Assembly (NCBI RefSeq): GCF_003591005.1
Contig: NZ_QYYD01000013.1
Coordinates: 92,632-156,631, forward strand
Length of the DNA: 64,000 nt
Direction: 5' to 3'
Origin: Rhodopseudomonas palustris
Lineage (GTDB): Bacteria; Pseudomonadota; Alphaproteobacteria; Rhizobiales; Xanthobacteraceae
This document shows, in pieces, positions 1-8,446 of this stretch. Numbering within the stretch: the first letter of the stretch is position 1; each line of letters opens with the position of its first letter. Both the position numbers and the translations under genes were made by a program. The notes below the pieces were generated by a model. That model was given only the letters and a program-made list of their open reading frames with translations. It was not told the DNA's origin and did not search any database.

Positions 1-2
1 CG

Positions 3-653
3 ATCGCGCACGAGATCAACCAACCACTGACCGCCATCATCACCAACGCCGAAGTTTGCGTGCGCTGGCTCAACACCGAGAAACCCTCGACCGATGAGGC
101 CAGGAGCGCGGCTCGTCGTGTGATCGAAAACGGCCGGCGCGCAGCGGACGTTGTTCAGACGATCCGCGGCTTGGCGGTCAAGTCTCCGCCGAAGATGTCT
201 CCGGTCGACGTCAACGGCGTCGCGACGGAGATGCTGTCGATCATTCAGAGCGAGCTACGCCAGCACGCCGTCCACCTCGAAACCCACTTCACGGACCAGC
301 CCAGCGTGATTCTGGGCAACAAGGTGCAGCTGCAGCAGGTTCTGCTCAATCTGACGATGAATGCGATCGAGTCCGTCGCCGCCATCGAAGGCCGCCGGAT
401 GTTGCACGTCGCCACCGACATCGCGGCCAATGATACGCTTGTGGTCAGCGTCACCGACAACGGGCTCGGCTTCGACGAGGACCGCATCGACCAGCTCTTC
501 GATGCTCTGGTAACGACCAAGCCACACGGCATGGGCATGGGGCTGTCGATCAGCAAGTCGATCGTCGAGGCGCATGGCGGCCGGCTGTGGGCGACCTCGG
601 TCAAACCGCGCGGCGCGGCGTTTCATTTCTCGCTGCCACTGCTGCATTCGTGA
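3..653 (+). CDS. Sensor histidine kinase, C-terminal part (5' truncated by window edge)
   Basis: This is the catalytic end of a two-component sensor kinase that autophosphorylates on histidine and passes the phosphate to a response regulator. The reading frame is open from the window edge and starts inside the H-box (AHEINQPLTAII), so the sensory N-terminus lies outside. The N-box (NLTMNAIES), G1 box (DNGLGF) and G2 box (MGMGLSISKSIVEAHGG) follow in the usual order, giving a complete HATPase_c domain. The H-box is of the type found in PAS-linked soluble kinases of rhizobia, related to FixL. The input signal cannot be seen. An ATG at 60 is internal and is not the true start. Confidence 0.9.
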   Translation: MAHEINQPLTAIITNAEVCVRWLNTEKPSTDEARSAARRVIENGRRAADVVQTIRGLAVKSPPKMSPVDVNGVATEMLSIIQSELRQHAVHLETHFTDQPSVILGNKVQLQQVLLNLTMNAIESVAAIEGRRMLHVATDIAANDTLVVSVTDNGLGFDEDRIDQLFDALVTTKPHGMGMGLSISKSIVEAHGGRLWATSVKPRGAAFHFSLPLLHS

Positions 654-762
654 CCGGCCGCGAAAGCGCGAATCTTCAAGGCGCCATGCGAACAGACAAG
701 AGGCCGCGACACGTTCGGCCTAGATACGGTGGGATCGAAAAGCCCAACAGGAGTCAGTCCGC

Positions 763-1473
763 ATGGCCACCCCCTCACCGACCTTGCCCACAGTCGTGCT
801 GGTTCACGGCGCCTGGGCCGACGGATCGAGCTGGCGGCTCGTCGTTCCCTATCTGATGCAGCAGGGAATCGCCGTCGTCGCAGTGCAGAACCCGACGACA
901 TCGCTCGCCGCCGACGTCGAGGCTACCAAGCTCGTGCTCGACGCCATCGAAGGTCCCATCGTGCTGGTCGGGCACAGCTGGGGCGGCGCGGTGATCGCGC
1001 AGGCCGGCAACGATCCCAAGGTCAAGGCGCTGGTGTTCGTCGCGGCGTTGCCGCCGAAGGCCGGCGAGTCGGTCGGCGACTTGATCGGTTCGCACCCGCC
1101 GCCGCCCGGCCTCGGCCAGATTGTCAAGGCCGGCCCTGGCCTGCTGAAGCTCAGCCCCGAGGGCTGGATCAACGACGTCGCACAGGATCTGCCGGAAGCG
1201 GATGCACGCGTGCTGGCCGTGGTCCAACCGCCGTTGCCGGAATCGACCTTCGGCGACAAGATCACCGAGGCGGCCTGGGCGACGCGGCCGAACTGGTACA
1301 TCGTTTCGGTCGACGACCGTGTCGTCAGCGTCGACCTGCAGCGGGAGCTGGCGTCACGCCTGAAAGCGACCACCAGCGAGCTGAAAGCGAGCCATCTCTC
1401 CATTCTGTCACAGCCGCAGGCGGTTGCCGATGTTATCATCTCGGCCGTCACTGCTGCGAAGTCGGCACAGTAG
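763..1473 (+). CDS. Alpha/beta hydrolase (salicylate/pyrethroid-esterase-like)
   Basis: A 236-residue cytoplasmic alpha/beta-hydrolase. The oxyanion region ([13 protein letters not shown]) is close to the N-terminus, and the nucleophile elbow GHSWGG lies near residue 70 with serine as nucleophile. An aspartate near VDDRVV and a histidine in the C-terminal SHLSIL segment complete a plausible triad. The HGAW start and the length fit the small esterase family that includes plant methyl-ester esterases and EstC-like pyrethroid hydrolases. The start is ATG with AGGAG about 10 nt upstream. A second, unrelated alpha/beta hydrolase follows 44 nt downstream on the same strand, so the two may be co-transcribed. 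The substrate is unknown. Confidence 0.85.
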   Translation: MATPSPTLPTVVLVHGAWADGSSWRLVVPYLMQQGIAVVAVQNPTTSLAADVEATKLVLDAIEGPIVLVGHSWGGAVIAQAGNDPKVKALVFVAALPPKAGESVGDLIGSHPPPPGLGQIVKAGPGLLKLSPEGWINDVAQDLPEADARVLAVVQPPLPESTFGDKITEAAWATRPNWYIVSVDDRVVSVDLQRELASRLKATTSELKASHLSILSQPQAVADVIISAVTAAKSAQ

Positions 1474-1517
1474 GCCGGCTCCCGCCCATCCGTTCACCCA
1501 ATTCAGGAGACCACCCG

Positions 1518-2360
1518 ATGACCAGCGGCTATGTCAAGACCAAGGACGGCGTCGACATCTACTACAAGGATTGGGGCCCCAAATCGGCGCAGCCGATCAT
1601 GTTTCATCATGGCTGGCCGCTGTCGTCCGACGATTGGGACGCGCAGATGCTGTTCTTCCTGGCCCATGGCAACCGCGTCGTCGCCCATGATCGCCGCGGC
1701 CACGGCCGCTCGTCGCAGGTCGGCACCGGCCACGACATGGACCACTACGCGGCCGATGCCTTCGCGGTCGCCGAGCATCTCGATCTGAAGAATGCCGTGC
1801 ATATCGGTCACTCGACCGGCGGTGGCGAGGTCGCGCGTTACGTCGCGAAGTTTGGCGAGCCGGCGGGCCGCGTCGCCAAGGCCGTGCTGGTCTCCGCAGT
1901 GCCGCCGCTGATGCTCAAGACCGCTAACAACCCTGGCGGTCTGCCGATCGAGGTGTTCGATGGCCTCCGCAAGGCGCTCGCGGATAACCGCGCGCAGTTT
2001 TTTGTCGATTTGCCGGCCGGCCCGTTCTACGGCTTCAACCGCCCCGACGCGAAGACCCTGCCCGGCGTCGTCGACAACTGGTGGCGACAGGGCATGATGG
2101 GCGCGGCGAACGCGCACTACGACGGCATCAAGGCATTCTCCGAGACCGACCAGACCGACGACCTCAAGGCGATCAGCGTGCCGACGCTGGTGCTGCACGG
2201 CGAGGACGATCAGATCGTGCCGATCGACAATGCCGGCCGCCTTTCGGTCAAGCTGCTGAAGAACGGCAAGCTCAAGACCTACCCGGGCTACCCCCACGGC
2301 ATGCTGACCACCCACGCCGACGTCCTCAACGCCGACCTGCTGGCGTTCGTCAAAGAATAA
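1518..2360 (+). CDS. Alpha/beta hydrolase, non-haem chloroperoxidase type
   Basis: A 280-residue alpha/beta hydrolase of the cofactor-free chloroperoxidase/arylesterase family. It shows the N-terminal motif [13 protein letters not shown], the DRRGHGRS loop, the nucleophile elbow GHSTGG (Ser near residue 99), the acid residue in HGEDDQIVP (near residue 229) and the catalytic histidine in YPHGML (near residue 258). These enzymes hydrolyse esters and can run perhydrolysis with peroxide; the physiological substrate is not evident. The frame is open further upstream, but the ATG at 1518 is preceded by CAGGAG and begins the conserved domain. It is probably in one transcript with the preceding hydrolase. 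Confidence 0.88.
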   Translation: MTSGYVKTKDGVDIYYKDWGPKSAQPIMFHHGWPLSSDDWDAQMLFFLAHGNRVVAHDRRGHGRSSQVGTGHDMDHYAADAFAVAEHLDLKNAVHIGHSTGGGEVARYVAKFGEPAGRVAKAVLVSAVPPLMLKTANNPGGLPIEVFDGLRKALADNRAQFFVDLPAGPFYGFNRPDAKTLPGVVDNWWRQGMMGAANAHYDGIKAFSETDQTDDLKAISVPTLVLHGEDDQIVPIDNAGRLSVKLLKNGKLKTYPGYPHGMLTTHADVLNADLLAFVKE

Positions 2361-2431
2361 GCAACTCAGCGCCGGAGCAGGAGCGCCCACTCCGGCTTGT
2401 CCTTCTTTCGCCCATCGCTCACCGCTTCGTC

Positions 2432-2515
2432 ATGGCCGGGCTCGTCCCGGCCATCCACGCCTTTGCTGCATCTCCTTCAGCACGGCGTCATGCCCGGCAC
2501 AAGGCCGGGCATGAC
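2432..2515. repeat. Intergenic palindromic repeat (ATGGCCGGG family)
   Basis: Two hairpins make up this element. The first has 9-bp arms ATGGCCGGG/CCCGGCCAT (2432-2454). The second is GTCATGCCCGGC/GCCGGGCATGAC (2487-2515). It lies between convergent genes, and the same sequence type recurs near 42.3 kb and 45.7 kb. It resembles the REP-like elements common in Bradyrhizobiaceae and may help end transcription from both sides. Confidence 0.8.
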
Positions 2516-2556
2516 GCGTGGTGAGGTCTGGACACGCAATTCGCGCGTCCGCGACG

Positions 2557-3972
2557 TCACCATCCATACTGCAGCTGCGCACCGAGATAGCTGCTGCTGC
2601 GGCCGCCGGCGTTGCGCAGGGTGTCGCCGATCTCGAAATGCACGGCCTCGATCGCGCCGGTGAGGTGCGCGTCGAACGCGTAGTCGACGCGGAGCTGGCC
2701 GTAGGCGCCGGTCCACGTGCTGCCGGTGCCGGCCGTGCCCGGCACCGGATTGCTCGGCTGGACGTAGACCGCATCGGCCGTCGTCGCTCGCCACTGCAAG
2801 CCGGCCGCGGCCATCAGCTTGAGCCTCGCCGCCGGGCTGACCGTGATCGACGGCTTGAGGTGCACCAGGTTGGCATAGCCGGTGTAACCGGCCAGCGTGA
2901 AGTAGTAGCCGTTCGGGAACAGCGGATTGAACGTGCCGAGCACGCCGTCGCCCGGCCGGTCGTCGCCGGATGCCGCGTCGAACTGGATGCCGAGCCGCGG
3001 CTGCCAGGTCGCGTTCAGCGTGTAGCCGGCGCGGGCGCCGACCGCCCAGGCCCGCGCGGTGCTGGCGCCGACCTCGCCGAGCTGCCCCATCGCCTCGAGG
3101 TCCCAGTCGATCTGCTGCGCCTTGCCGGCAAAGCGGATGTCGAACACGTGGCGCCGCTCGTCGCCGAAGGCGGTGAGATATTTGGCGTCCGCCCGCTCAT
3201 ACAGCGAGTAGTAGCCCGACAGCTCATTGTCGCCGAGCACCTTGCGCTCGATGCGAACCGTGCTGAAACGGAAGCGATCGTCAGAGCGGTCGTCGAACGG
3301 CCGCACGTCGAAATATTGCACCGGCCGGCTGACGAAGCCGATGAAACGCCAGACGCCGGTTTCCCAATTCGCCCAGATCGCATCGAACGATTGCCGCACG
3401 TTGGGGCCGTCGCGCGAGGAGACGAAGCGCTGCAGATCGAACAAAAAGTCCTGGCGGCCGACCCGTGCCTTCAAGGTGCCATCGGCGAACGTCCGCGTGT
3501 ATTCCAGGAAGGCGAGCCGGAGGTCGGCGCGATCCTGATCGGCCGAGGTAACGACCAGCTTGTCGAAGGCGCGGTCGTCCTCGAGTTGCACGAAGGCGCG
3601 CCAGTTCGCGTCGAAATGCACGTCGGCGTGGACCTGCAGACGCTGGATGAAGTAGCTGTCCGAGCGCGTCCCCGCCGTGCCGAAGCCGGCCGCGTCATTG
3701 GTCTCGAAGCGCTGCCGGAAAGTCGCGCCGAGCGAGACGTAGCTCTTCGGATCGCTGGCCCACAGCGGGATGTATTTCAGCGCGTCGAGCGGCTCGGTGC
3801 GCAGCTTGGGATCGGCCAGCACCGACCAGTCCTCGGCCCAGCGATTGGACTGGATCGCGGGCCGCTTGGCCGGCGCGGCGTCCGCGTCGTCAGCGCGCGC
3901 CGGCGCGGCCACCGCCAGCGCGGCAAGCAGCGGCAACGCGGTCGCAGCCTTGAGCTGGGGCCATCCCCTCAC
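2557..3972 (-). CDS. Outer-membrane porin, alginate-export (AlgE-like) family
   Basis: A 471-residue exported beta-barrel protein. A signal peptide covers roughly residues 1-27 (LPLLAALAVAAPARA, cut after ARA). The remainder is rich in alternating aromatic/polar strands, with RFRFSTVRIERK-type segments and a C-terminal aromatic residue (final QYGW), as expected of an outer-membrane barrel. Sequence style and length match the alginate_exp family, whose members act as substrate-specific diffusion channels. The start is GTG, with GAGG 6 nt upstream. It is the last gene of a six-gene minus-strand operon with hydrolases and membrane proteins, which suggests that it admits the substrate of that operon. 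The substrate is unknown. Confidence 0.8.
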   Translation of the reverse strand: MRGWPQLKAATALPLLAALAVAAPARADDADAAPAKRPAIQSNRWAEDWSVLADPKLRTEPLDALKYIPLWASDPKSYVSLGATFRQRFETNDAAGFGTAGTRSDSYFIQRLQVHADVHFDANWRAFVQLEDDRAFDKLVVTSADQDRADLRLAFLEYTRTFADGTLKARVGRQDFLFDLQRFVSSRDGPNVRQSFDAIWANWETGVWRFIGFVSRPVQYFDVRPFDDRSDDRFRFSTVRIERKVLGDNELSGYYSLYERADAKYLTAFGDERRHVFDIRFAGKAQQIDWDLEAMGQLGEVGASTARAWAVGARAGYTLNATWQPRLGIQFDAASGDDRPGDGVLGTFNPLFPNGYYFTLAGYTGYANLVHLKPSITVSPAARLKLMAAAGLQWRATTADAVYVQPSNPVPGTAGTGSTWTGAYGQLRVDYAFDAHLTGAIEAVHFEIGDTLRNAGGRSSSYLGAQLQYGW

Positions 3973-4003
3973 CGCGGCCTCGTGTTGAGCATTTGCTGTG
4001 TCG

Positions 4004-4912
4004 TCACTTGTTGGCGGCGTGCTTTGCCGTCACCGCATGGATCTCTGCCACATAGCCGCCGGGAAACTGCACGATCGCGGCGGTGCGGTCCTCGAACTTA
4101 GTCGGTTCGACCAGAACAGTCACGCCGGCCGCCTTGGCTTTGCTCAGCGTCGCGTCGAGGTCGGCGACTTCGTAGCCGGTGGTCTCGTGGCCATAGGGAT
4201 ACGGCAGATAACCGTCGGTAACGAGCACCGCCATCTTGCCGAATGCGGATTCGATCCGCACACGCTTGATCGTCGCGCCCGGCTTGCCGACCTCGGCGCC
4301 CGCCGCCTTGTCGGTCTCCGAAACGATCCTGCCGTGCGAGAAGCTCACAAAGCTGCGCACGAAGGCGTCCGCTCGATCAGCCGGCACATAGACGCGGTTT
4401 TCCGGAACGGTTTCGAACGCCGCGTAGTTCGGTTTGGTCGTGTGCCAGTAGAGTTGCATGTTGACGCCGCCGGGCCACTGCACCACGACGTCGCGCCCGA
4501 TCGGATCCGGGAAGGTCGAGACCAGCACCGAGGCGCCGGCCGCGCGCGCCTGCTTGACCGCGACGTCGATGTCGCTGACCAGATAGCCGTTGCGCTCGGC
4601 GCCGAACGGATACGGGATCGGCGTCTTGAAGCCGAACAGCGACACCGTGCCGACCGGGGTCTGCAACAGTTGCGACGTGGTGCTGCTCGGGGTCGGCGTT
4701 ACGGTCGCGACGACCTGCTTGGTGCTCTTGCCGCCGAAGGTGGCGAGAAAGCTCGCGGCGAACTTGTCGACGTCATCGGGCGCCACATAGACATGCGTGG
4801 TGTCGTATTGCGGCGCGACGGCGACGGCCGGCCTGGCTGGCTTTGCCGCCACCGGCGAACTCAGCGCTGTGGCGATTGCCAGCAGCAAAATCGGTTTCGA
4901 GAGCCGGCTCAT
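4004..4912 (-). CDS. Exported VOC (glyoxalase/bleomycin-resistance fold) protein
   Basis: A 302-residue protein with a cleavable signal peptide (residues 1-23, ending VAA/KPA) followed by two repeated VOC modules. The first spans about residues 35-155 and the second about 165-295. The repetition is visible in matching phrases: PYPFGAERNGYLVSDID against PYPYGHETTGYEVADLD, and QWPGGVNMQLYWH against QFPGGYVAEIH. The His and Glu ends resemble metal ligands of VOC enzymes. Periplasmic VOC proteins are uncommon and no specific activity can be assigned. The ATG is preceded by GAGGAG. The gene lies between the DoxX and porin genes of the operon (gaps of 19 and 31 nt). Confidence 0.78.
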   Translation of the reverse strand: MSRLSKPILLLAIATALSSPVAAKPARPAVAVAPQYDTTHVYVAPDDVDKFAASFLATFGGKSTKQVVATVTPTPSSTTSQLLQTPVGTVSLFGFKTPIPYPFGAERNGYLVSDIDVAVKQARAAGASVLVSTFPDPIGRDVVVQWPGGVNMQLYWHTTKPNYAAFETVPENRVYVPADRADAFVRSFVSFSHGRIVSETDKAAGAEVGKPGATIKRVRIESAFGKMAVLVTDGYLPYPYGHETTGYEVADLDATLSKAKAAGVTVLVEPTKFEDRTAAIVQFPGGYVAEIHAVTAKHAANK

Positions 4913-4931
4913 TGAAGTCTCCTCATCGCAA

Positions 4932-5357
4932 TCATGAAGTCAGGCGCATTCGGGGCGACAGGATCGCCACCAATACGAGGCCGGCGATCAGTCCGAGATG
5001 CTCGAAGAAGGCGTTGGTCAGCATCCAGCGGCTGGCAGCCGGCGCTGCCCAGAACGCATTCGCGGTCAGCATCGCCACGAAGGTCAACACGCCAAGCGCG
5101 CCGGCGCCGAGCCAGACCAGCCGATCGGCGATCACCAGCGCCGAGCCGCCGAGCTCGACGGCGATCGCAAGCGTCGCCCACAGCCAGCCGGGATGCAGCC
5201 CGAACGCCTCCTGCTCGGCAACGGCGCCGGCGAAATCGGCGAGCTTGACGACGCCGCCGAGCAGATAGGCCGACACCAATGCCAGCCTAGCGGCGTGCCA
5301 CAGCAGCGGCGACGACAGCATCGTCGCCACCCATCGCGGCTCGCCCGCCGGTCTCAT
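4932..5357 (-). CDS. DoxX-like integral membrane protein
   Basis: A 141-residue inner-membrane protein with about four hydrophobic helices. The first helix carries the DoxX-type sequence LALVSAYLLGGVVKLADF, followed by a conserved acidic segment (AVELGGSALVI) and a C-terminal helix. DoxX proteins form membrane complexes of poorly defined redox or thiosulfate-related function. The start codon lies one nucleotide beyond the stop of the upstream amidohydrolase gene, so the two are translationally linked. The role is inferred only from membership of this operon. Confidence 0.75.
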   Translation of the reverse strand: MRPAGEPRWVATMLSSPLLWHAARLALVSAYLLGGVVKLADFAGAVAEQEAFGLHPGWLWATLAIAVELGGSALVIADRLVWLGAGALGVLTFVAMLTANAFWAAPAASRWMLTNAFFEHLGLIAGLVLVAILSPRMRLTS

Positions 5358-5358
5358 C

Positions 5359-7239
5359 TCACACCGCCCAGCAGGCGCAACCCAGCGCGCCCCAGAAGCT
5401 CTTGAGGTCGGCTATCGGCAGCTTGCTCGACCACGCCGTGGCGTGATCGTGGCCGTGAACGCCGCAGGAGCAGGCGCAGCCGCAGGACGCGATCGCCTGC
5501 CGCGCCACCACATCGGCAGCTTGGGGCTCATCCGCCCAGGCCGCGTAGCCGCCGAACCGCCGCACCGGCGACCAGTCGGGCATCGCCGGCGGCGGCGCCG
5601 CGTCATCCAACTTGGCGAAGTCACCGACGCCGTACACCACCTTGCCGCCGACCATGGTCAGAAGCGATGTAGTTTCGGCGATCTCTGCCTCGCTGCAGGA
5701 AAAGTAATCGCGGTCCGGCACCACGACATCGGCAAGCTGTCCGACAGCGATACGGCCTTTGTTGCCCTCCTCGTTGGAGAACCAGGTGACGTTCTCGGTC
5801 CACATCCGCAGCGCGGTCTCGCGATCGAGGCAGTTGCGCTGCGGCGTGATGCGCAGGCCGCCGACGGTGCGGCCGGTCACCAGCCACGACAGCGACACCC
5901 ACGGATTGTACGACGCCACCCGGGTCGCGTCGGTGCCGGCCGAGACCTTGACGCCCTTATCGAGAATCTTCTTCACCGGCGGCGTCGCCTCCGCCGCGCC
6001 GAGGCCGTAGCGCTCGACAAAATACTCGCCCTGATACGCCATACGATGCTGCACGGCGATGCCGCCGCCGAGCGCGGCGATGCGGTCGATCGACTGATCC
6101 GAGATCGTCTCGGCGTGATCGAAGAACCAGTGCAGCCCGTCCAGCGGCATCTCCTGATTGACCTTCTCGAACACGTCGAGCGCGCGCGAGATGGTCTCGT
6201 CATAGGTCGCGTGCAGCCGCCACGGCCATTTGTTCTGCACCAGGACGCGCACTACCTCCTCGAGCTCGCCCTCCATCTCCGGCGGCATGTCCGGGCGCGG
6301 CACGCGGAAATCCTCGAAATCGGCCGCCGAGAACACCAGCATCTCGCCGGCGCCGTTGTGGCGGAAGTAGTCGTTGCCCTGCTTGTATTTCGACGTCTTG
6401 GTCCAGTTCAGGAAGTCGTCTTTCTCGCCCTTCGGCTTCTGCGTGAACAGATTGTAGGCAAGCCGGATCGTCAGTTGGCCATCCTCGTCGAGCTTCTGGA
6501 TCACCGCATAGTCGTCGGGATAATTCTGGAAGCCTCCGCCGGCGTCGATCGCACCGGTAACGCCGAGCCGGTTGAGCTCGCGCATGAAATGCCGGGTCGA
6601 GTTGACCTGGTAGTCGAACGGCAGCTTCGGCCCCTTGGCCAGCGTCGCGTAGAGGATGGCGGCGTTCGGCTTGGCGAGTAGCAGCCCGGTCGGATTGCCG
6701 TTGGCGTCGCGCATGATCTCGCCGCCGGGCGGCTCGGGTGTATCCTTGGTGTAGCCGACGGCGCGCAGCGCGGCGCCGTTGAGCAGCGCGCGGTCGTAGA
6801 GATGCAGCAGGAACACCGGCGTGTCCGGCGCCACCGCGTTGAGTTCGTCGATCGTCGGCAGGCGTTTCTCGGCGAACTGATGCTCGGTGAAGCCGCCGAC
6901 CACGCGCACCCATTGCGGCGGCGGCGTGATCGCGACCTGGCGCTTCAGCATGTTCATCGCGTCGGCCAGCGAACGCACGCCGTCCCAGCGCAGTTCCATG
7001 TTGAAGTTCAGCCCGCCGCGGATGATGTGGAGGTGATTGTCGATCAGCCCCGGCAGTACCCGCCGGCCCTTGAGGTCGATCACTTTGGTCGACGGCCCGG
7101 CCAGCGGCAGCACCTCGCGATCGTGCCCGACCGCGACGAAGCGGCCGCCGCTGATCGCCACCGCGCTGGCGGTCGGGTTCGAGCGGTCGAGCGTCGTAAA
7201 CAGCCCGCGATGCAGGATGAGATCGGGCGCGTCGGTCAT
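5359..7239 (-). CDS. Amidohydrolase family protein (YtcJ-like) with Cys-rich C-terminal tail
   Basis: A 626-residue amidohydrolase of the YtcJ/AmdA-like branch. The N-terminal beta-sandwich leads to the metal motif PGLIDNHLHIIRGG (HxH) near residues 60-75. A His (FDHAET) and an Asp (AGTDATR) follow in the TIM barrel, and the C-terminal sandwich contains GQLADVVVPDRDYF. The last 40 residues form an unusual tail with several cysteines and histidines (CGCACSCGVHGHDH ... CACWAV) that could bind metal. The chosen ATG overlaps the XapX stop by four nucleotides (ATGA); the open frame extends upstream, but only as a shadow of neighbouring genes. The substrate is unknown; an N-acyl or amide compound fits the family. 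Confidence 0.85.
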   Translation of the reverse strand: MTDAPDLILHRGLFTTLDRSNPTASAVAISGGRFVAVGHDREVLPLAGPSTKVIDLKGRRVLPGLIDNHLHIIRGGLNFNMELRWDGVRSLADAMNMLKRQVAITPPPQWVRVVGGFTEHQFAEKRLPTIDELNAVAPDTPVFLLHLYDRALLNGAALRAVGYTKDTPEPPGGEIMRDANGNPTGLLLAKPNAAILYATLAKGPKLPFDYQVNSTRHFMRELNRLGVTGAIDAGGGFQNYPDDYAVIQKLDEDGQLTIRLAYNLFTQKPKGEKDDFLNWTKTSKYKQGNDYFRHNGAGEMLVFSAADFEDFRVPRPDMPPEMEGELEEVVRVLVQNKWPWRLHATYDETISRALDVFEKVNQEMPLDGLHWFFDHAETISDQSIDRIAALGGGIAVQHRMAYQGEYFVERYGLGAAEATPPVKKILDKGVKVSAGTDATRVASYNPWVSLSWLVTGRTVGGLRITPQRNCLDRETALRMWTENVTWFSNEEGNKGRIAVGQLADVVVPDRDYFSCSEAEIAETTSLLTMVGGKVVYGVGDFAKLDDAAPPPAMPDWSPVRRFGGYAAWADEPQAADVVARQAIASCGCACSCGVHGHDHATAWSSKLPIADLKSFWGALGCACWAV

Positions 7240-7526
7240 GAAGTTGTCTCCGGTGGATGGGGATGCGCGGCCTGGTCGGGCGCCGGCGCAGTTCGGCCGG
7301 GCAACATGCCGAACATGTGCGGCGCGCATTTCGCCTGCCGCCACGCCGCCGCGAGGCTGTGGCCATCGATCAGATGGCGGGCGACCGGGACGATCTGCTC
7401 GCCGAGCAGGATGCCGAGCAGCCCGACCAGCGCCACCAGCGGCGGCGCCGGCGAGCGCACGTTGATCAGGCTGTAGATGACGCCGACCAACAGGCCGGCG
7501 CCGAGGGACAGCAGGTACACTTTCAT
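7236..7526 (-). CDS. XapX domain membrane protein
   Basis: A 96-residue small membrane protein of the XapX (DUF1427) family. It has two hydrophobic helices (LLSLGAGLLVGVIYSLINVR and VALVGLLGILLGEQIV) joined by the family's SPAPP turn. A polar C-terminal tail contains histidines and prolines. XapX proteins are named from xanthosine operons, but their biochemical role is unresolved. The gene overlaps the start of the amidohydrolase by four nucleotides and follows the isochorismatase-like gene by 24 nt, so it is clearly inside the operon. Confidence 0.8.
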   Translation of the reverse strand: MKVYLLSLGAGLLVGVIYSLINVRSPAPPLVALVGLLGILLGEQIVPVARHLIDGHSLAAAWRQAKCAPHMFGMLPGRTAPAPDQAAHPHPPETTS

Positions 7527-7550
7527 CGCGCGCTCCCGCCGTCGTGGGCG

Positions 7551-8201
7551 TCAGGCCGCCTTGGTGCCGCCTTCGGAGGCGTGCTCGCCGAGCGCCCATT
7601 TCGAGAAGCGAACCTGGATGCCGTAGGGCGAATGCGCGCGCAGGATGTCCATCATGCCGTCGTAGGTTTCCGACCGCGCCCAGTCCTGCTGCAGCTCGAA
7701 GGCGTATTGGCACGAGGTGATCGGCACGGCGCCGGCCTGGATCGCCCGCTCCATCGCGCGGTTGTGCGCTTCGATCGACAGGTCGCCGCAGGCGTCGGCC
7801 GGGATGTAGATCTCGTAGCCTTCCTTCAGCATGTCGAGCGTCGGAAACATCACGCAGGCCTCGGTCCACAGGCCGGTGATGACGAACTTCTTGCGGCCGG
7901 TCGCGGCCACCGCCTTGCGGAAATTGGGGTCGAGCCACGAATTCATCGAGGTGCGATCGATGATGTCGTGGTTCGGAAACAGGTCGGTGACCTCCGGCAT
8001 GAACGGGCCCGAGAACGAATCCTTCGCCACCGTGCTGATCACGGTCGGGATCTTGAACAGCTTGGCCGCCTTGGCGAGGATCTGGATGTTGTTGAACACG
8101 CCCAGACGATCATGGGACTGCACGCCCTGATACATCGCCGGCTGATAATCGATCAGCGCGATCGCGCTGTTGTCGGGCGTCAGCATTTCCAGTTTCGACA
8201 T
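7551..8201 (-). CDS. Isochorismatase-family cysteine hydrolase (YcaC-like)
   Basis: A 216-residue cysteine hydrolase. The family's Asp is in ALIDYQPAMYQG (near residue 18) and the catalytic cysteine lies in TGLWTEACVMFPTLDMLKEG (near residue 118), following the usual TGxxTxxCV pattern. The sequence looks closest to YcaC-type hydrolases, whose substrates are undefined. It is the first gene of the six-gene minus-strand operon. Pairing with a YtcJ-like amidohydrolase suggests sequential hydrolysis of an amide-type compound. No clear promoter motif was found in the 8202-8446 gap shared with the divergent MFS gene. Confidence 0.87.
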   Translation of the reverse strand: MSKLEMLTPDNSAIALIDYQPAMYQGVQSHDRLGVFNNIQILAKAAKLFKIPTVISTVAKDSFSGPFMPEVTDLFPNHDIIDRTSMNSWLDPNFRKAVAATGRKKFVITGLWTEACVMFPTLDMLKEGYEIYIPADACGDLSIEAHNRAMERAIQAGAVPITSCQYAFELQQDWARSETYDGMMDILRAHSPYGIQVRFSKWALGEHASEGGTKAA

Positions 8202-8446
8202 TGCGGGTCTCCGAGTGGGATGAGCGACGCGGCTGCGTCAGGTTCGTGCACCAGCTTGCGCGAGATCGCCGGCAAGGGCTTGGACGAACCCGTCACCGAT
8301 TGCACGAACGCGCGATGGGGCGTGGATCACCCAAACGTTCAAACCGCAGCACAAGCCTGCAAGTCCGCGCTGGGCGCCGCGGCTACGCTGCTGGACAATG
8401 TGGCTGACCCGGCCGCAAACCGCGGCTTTGGCCGAGCGAGGACGAC

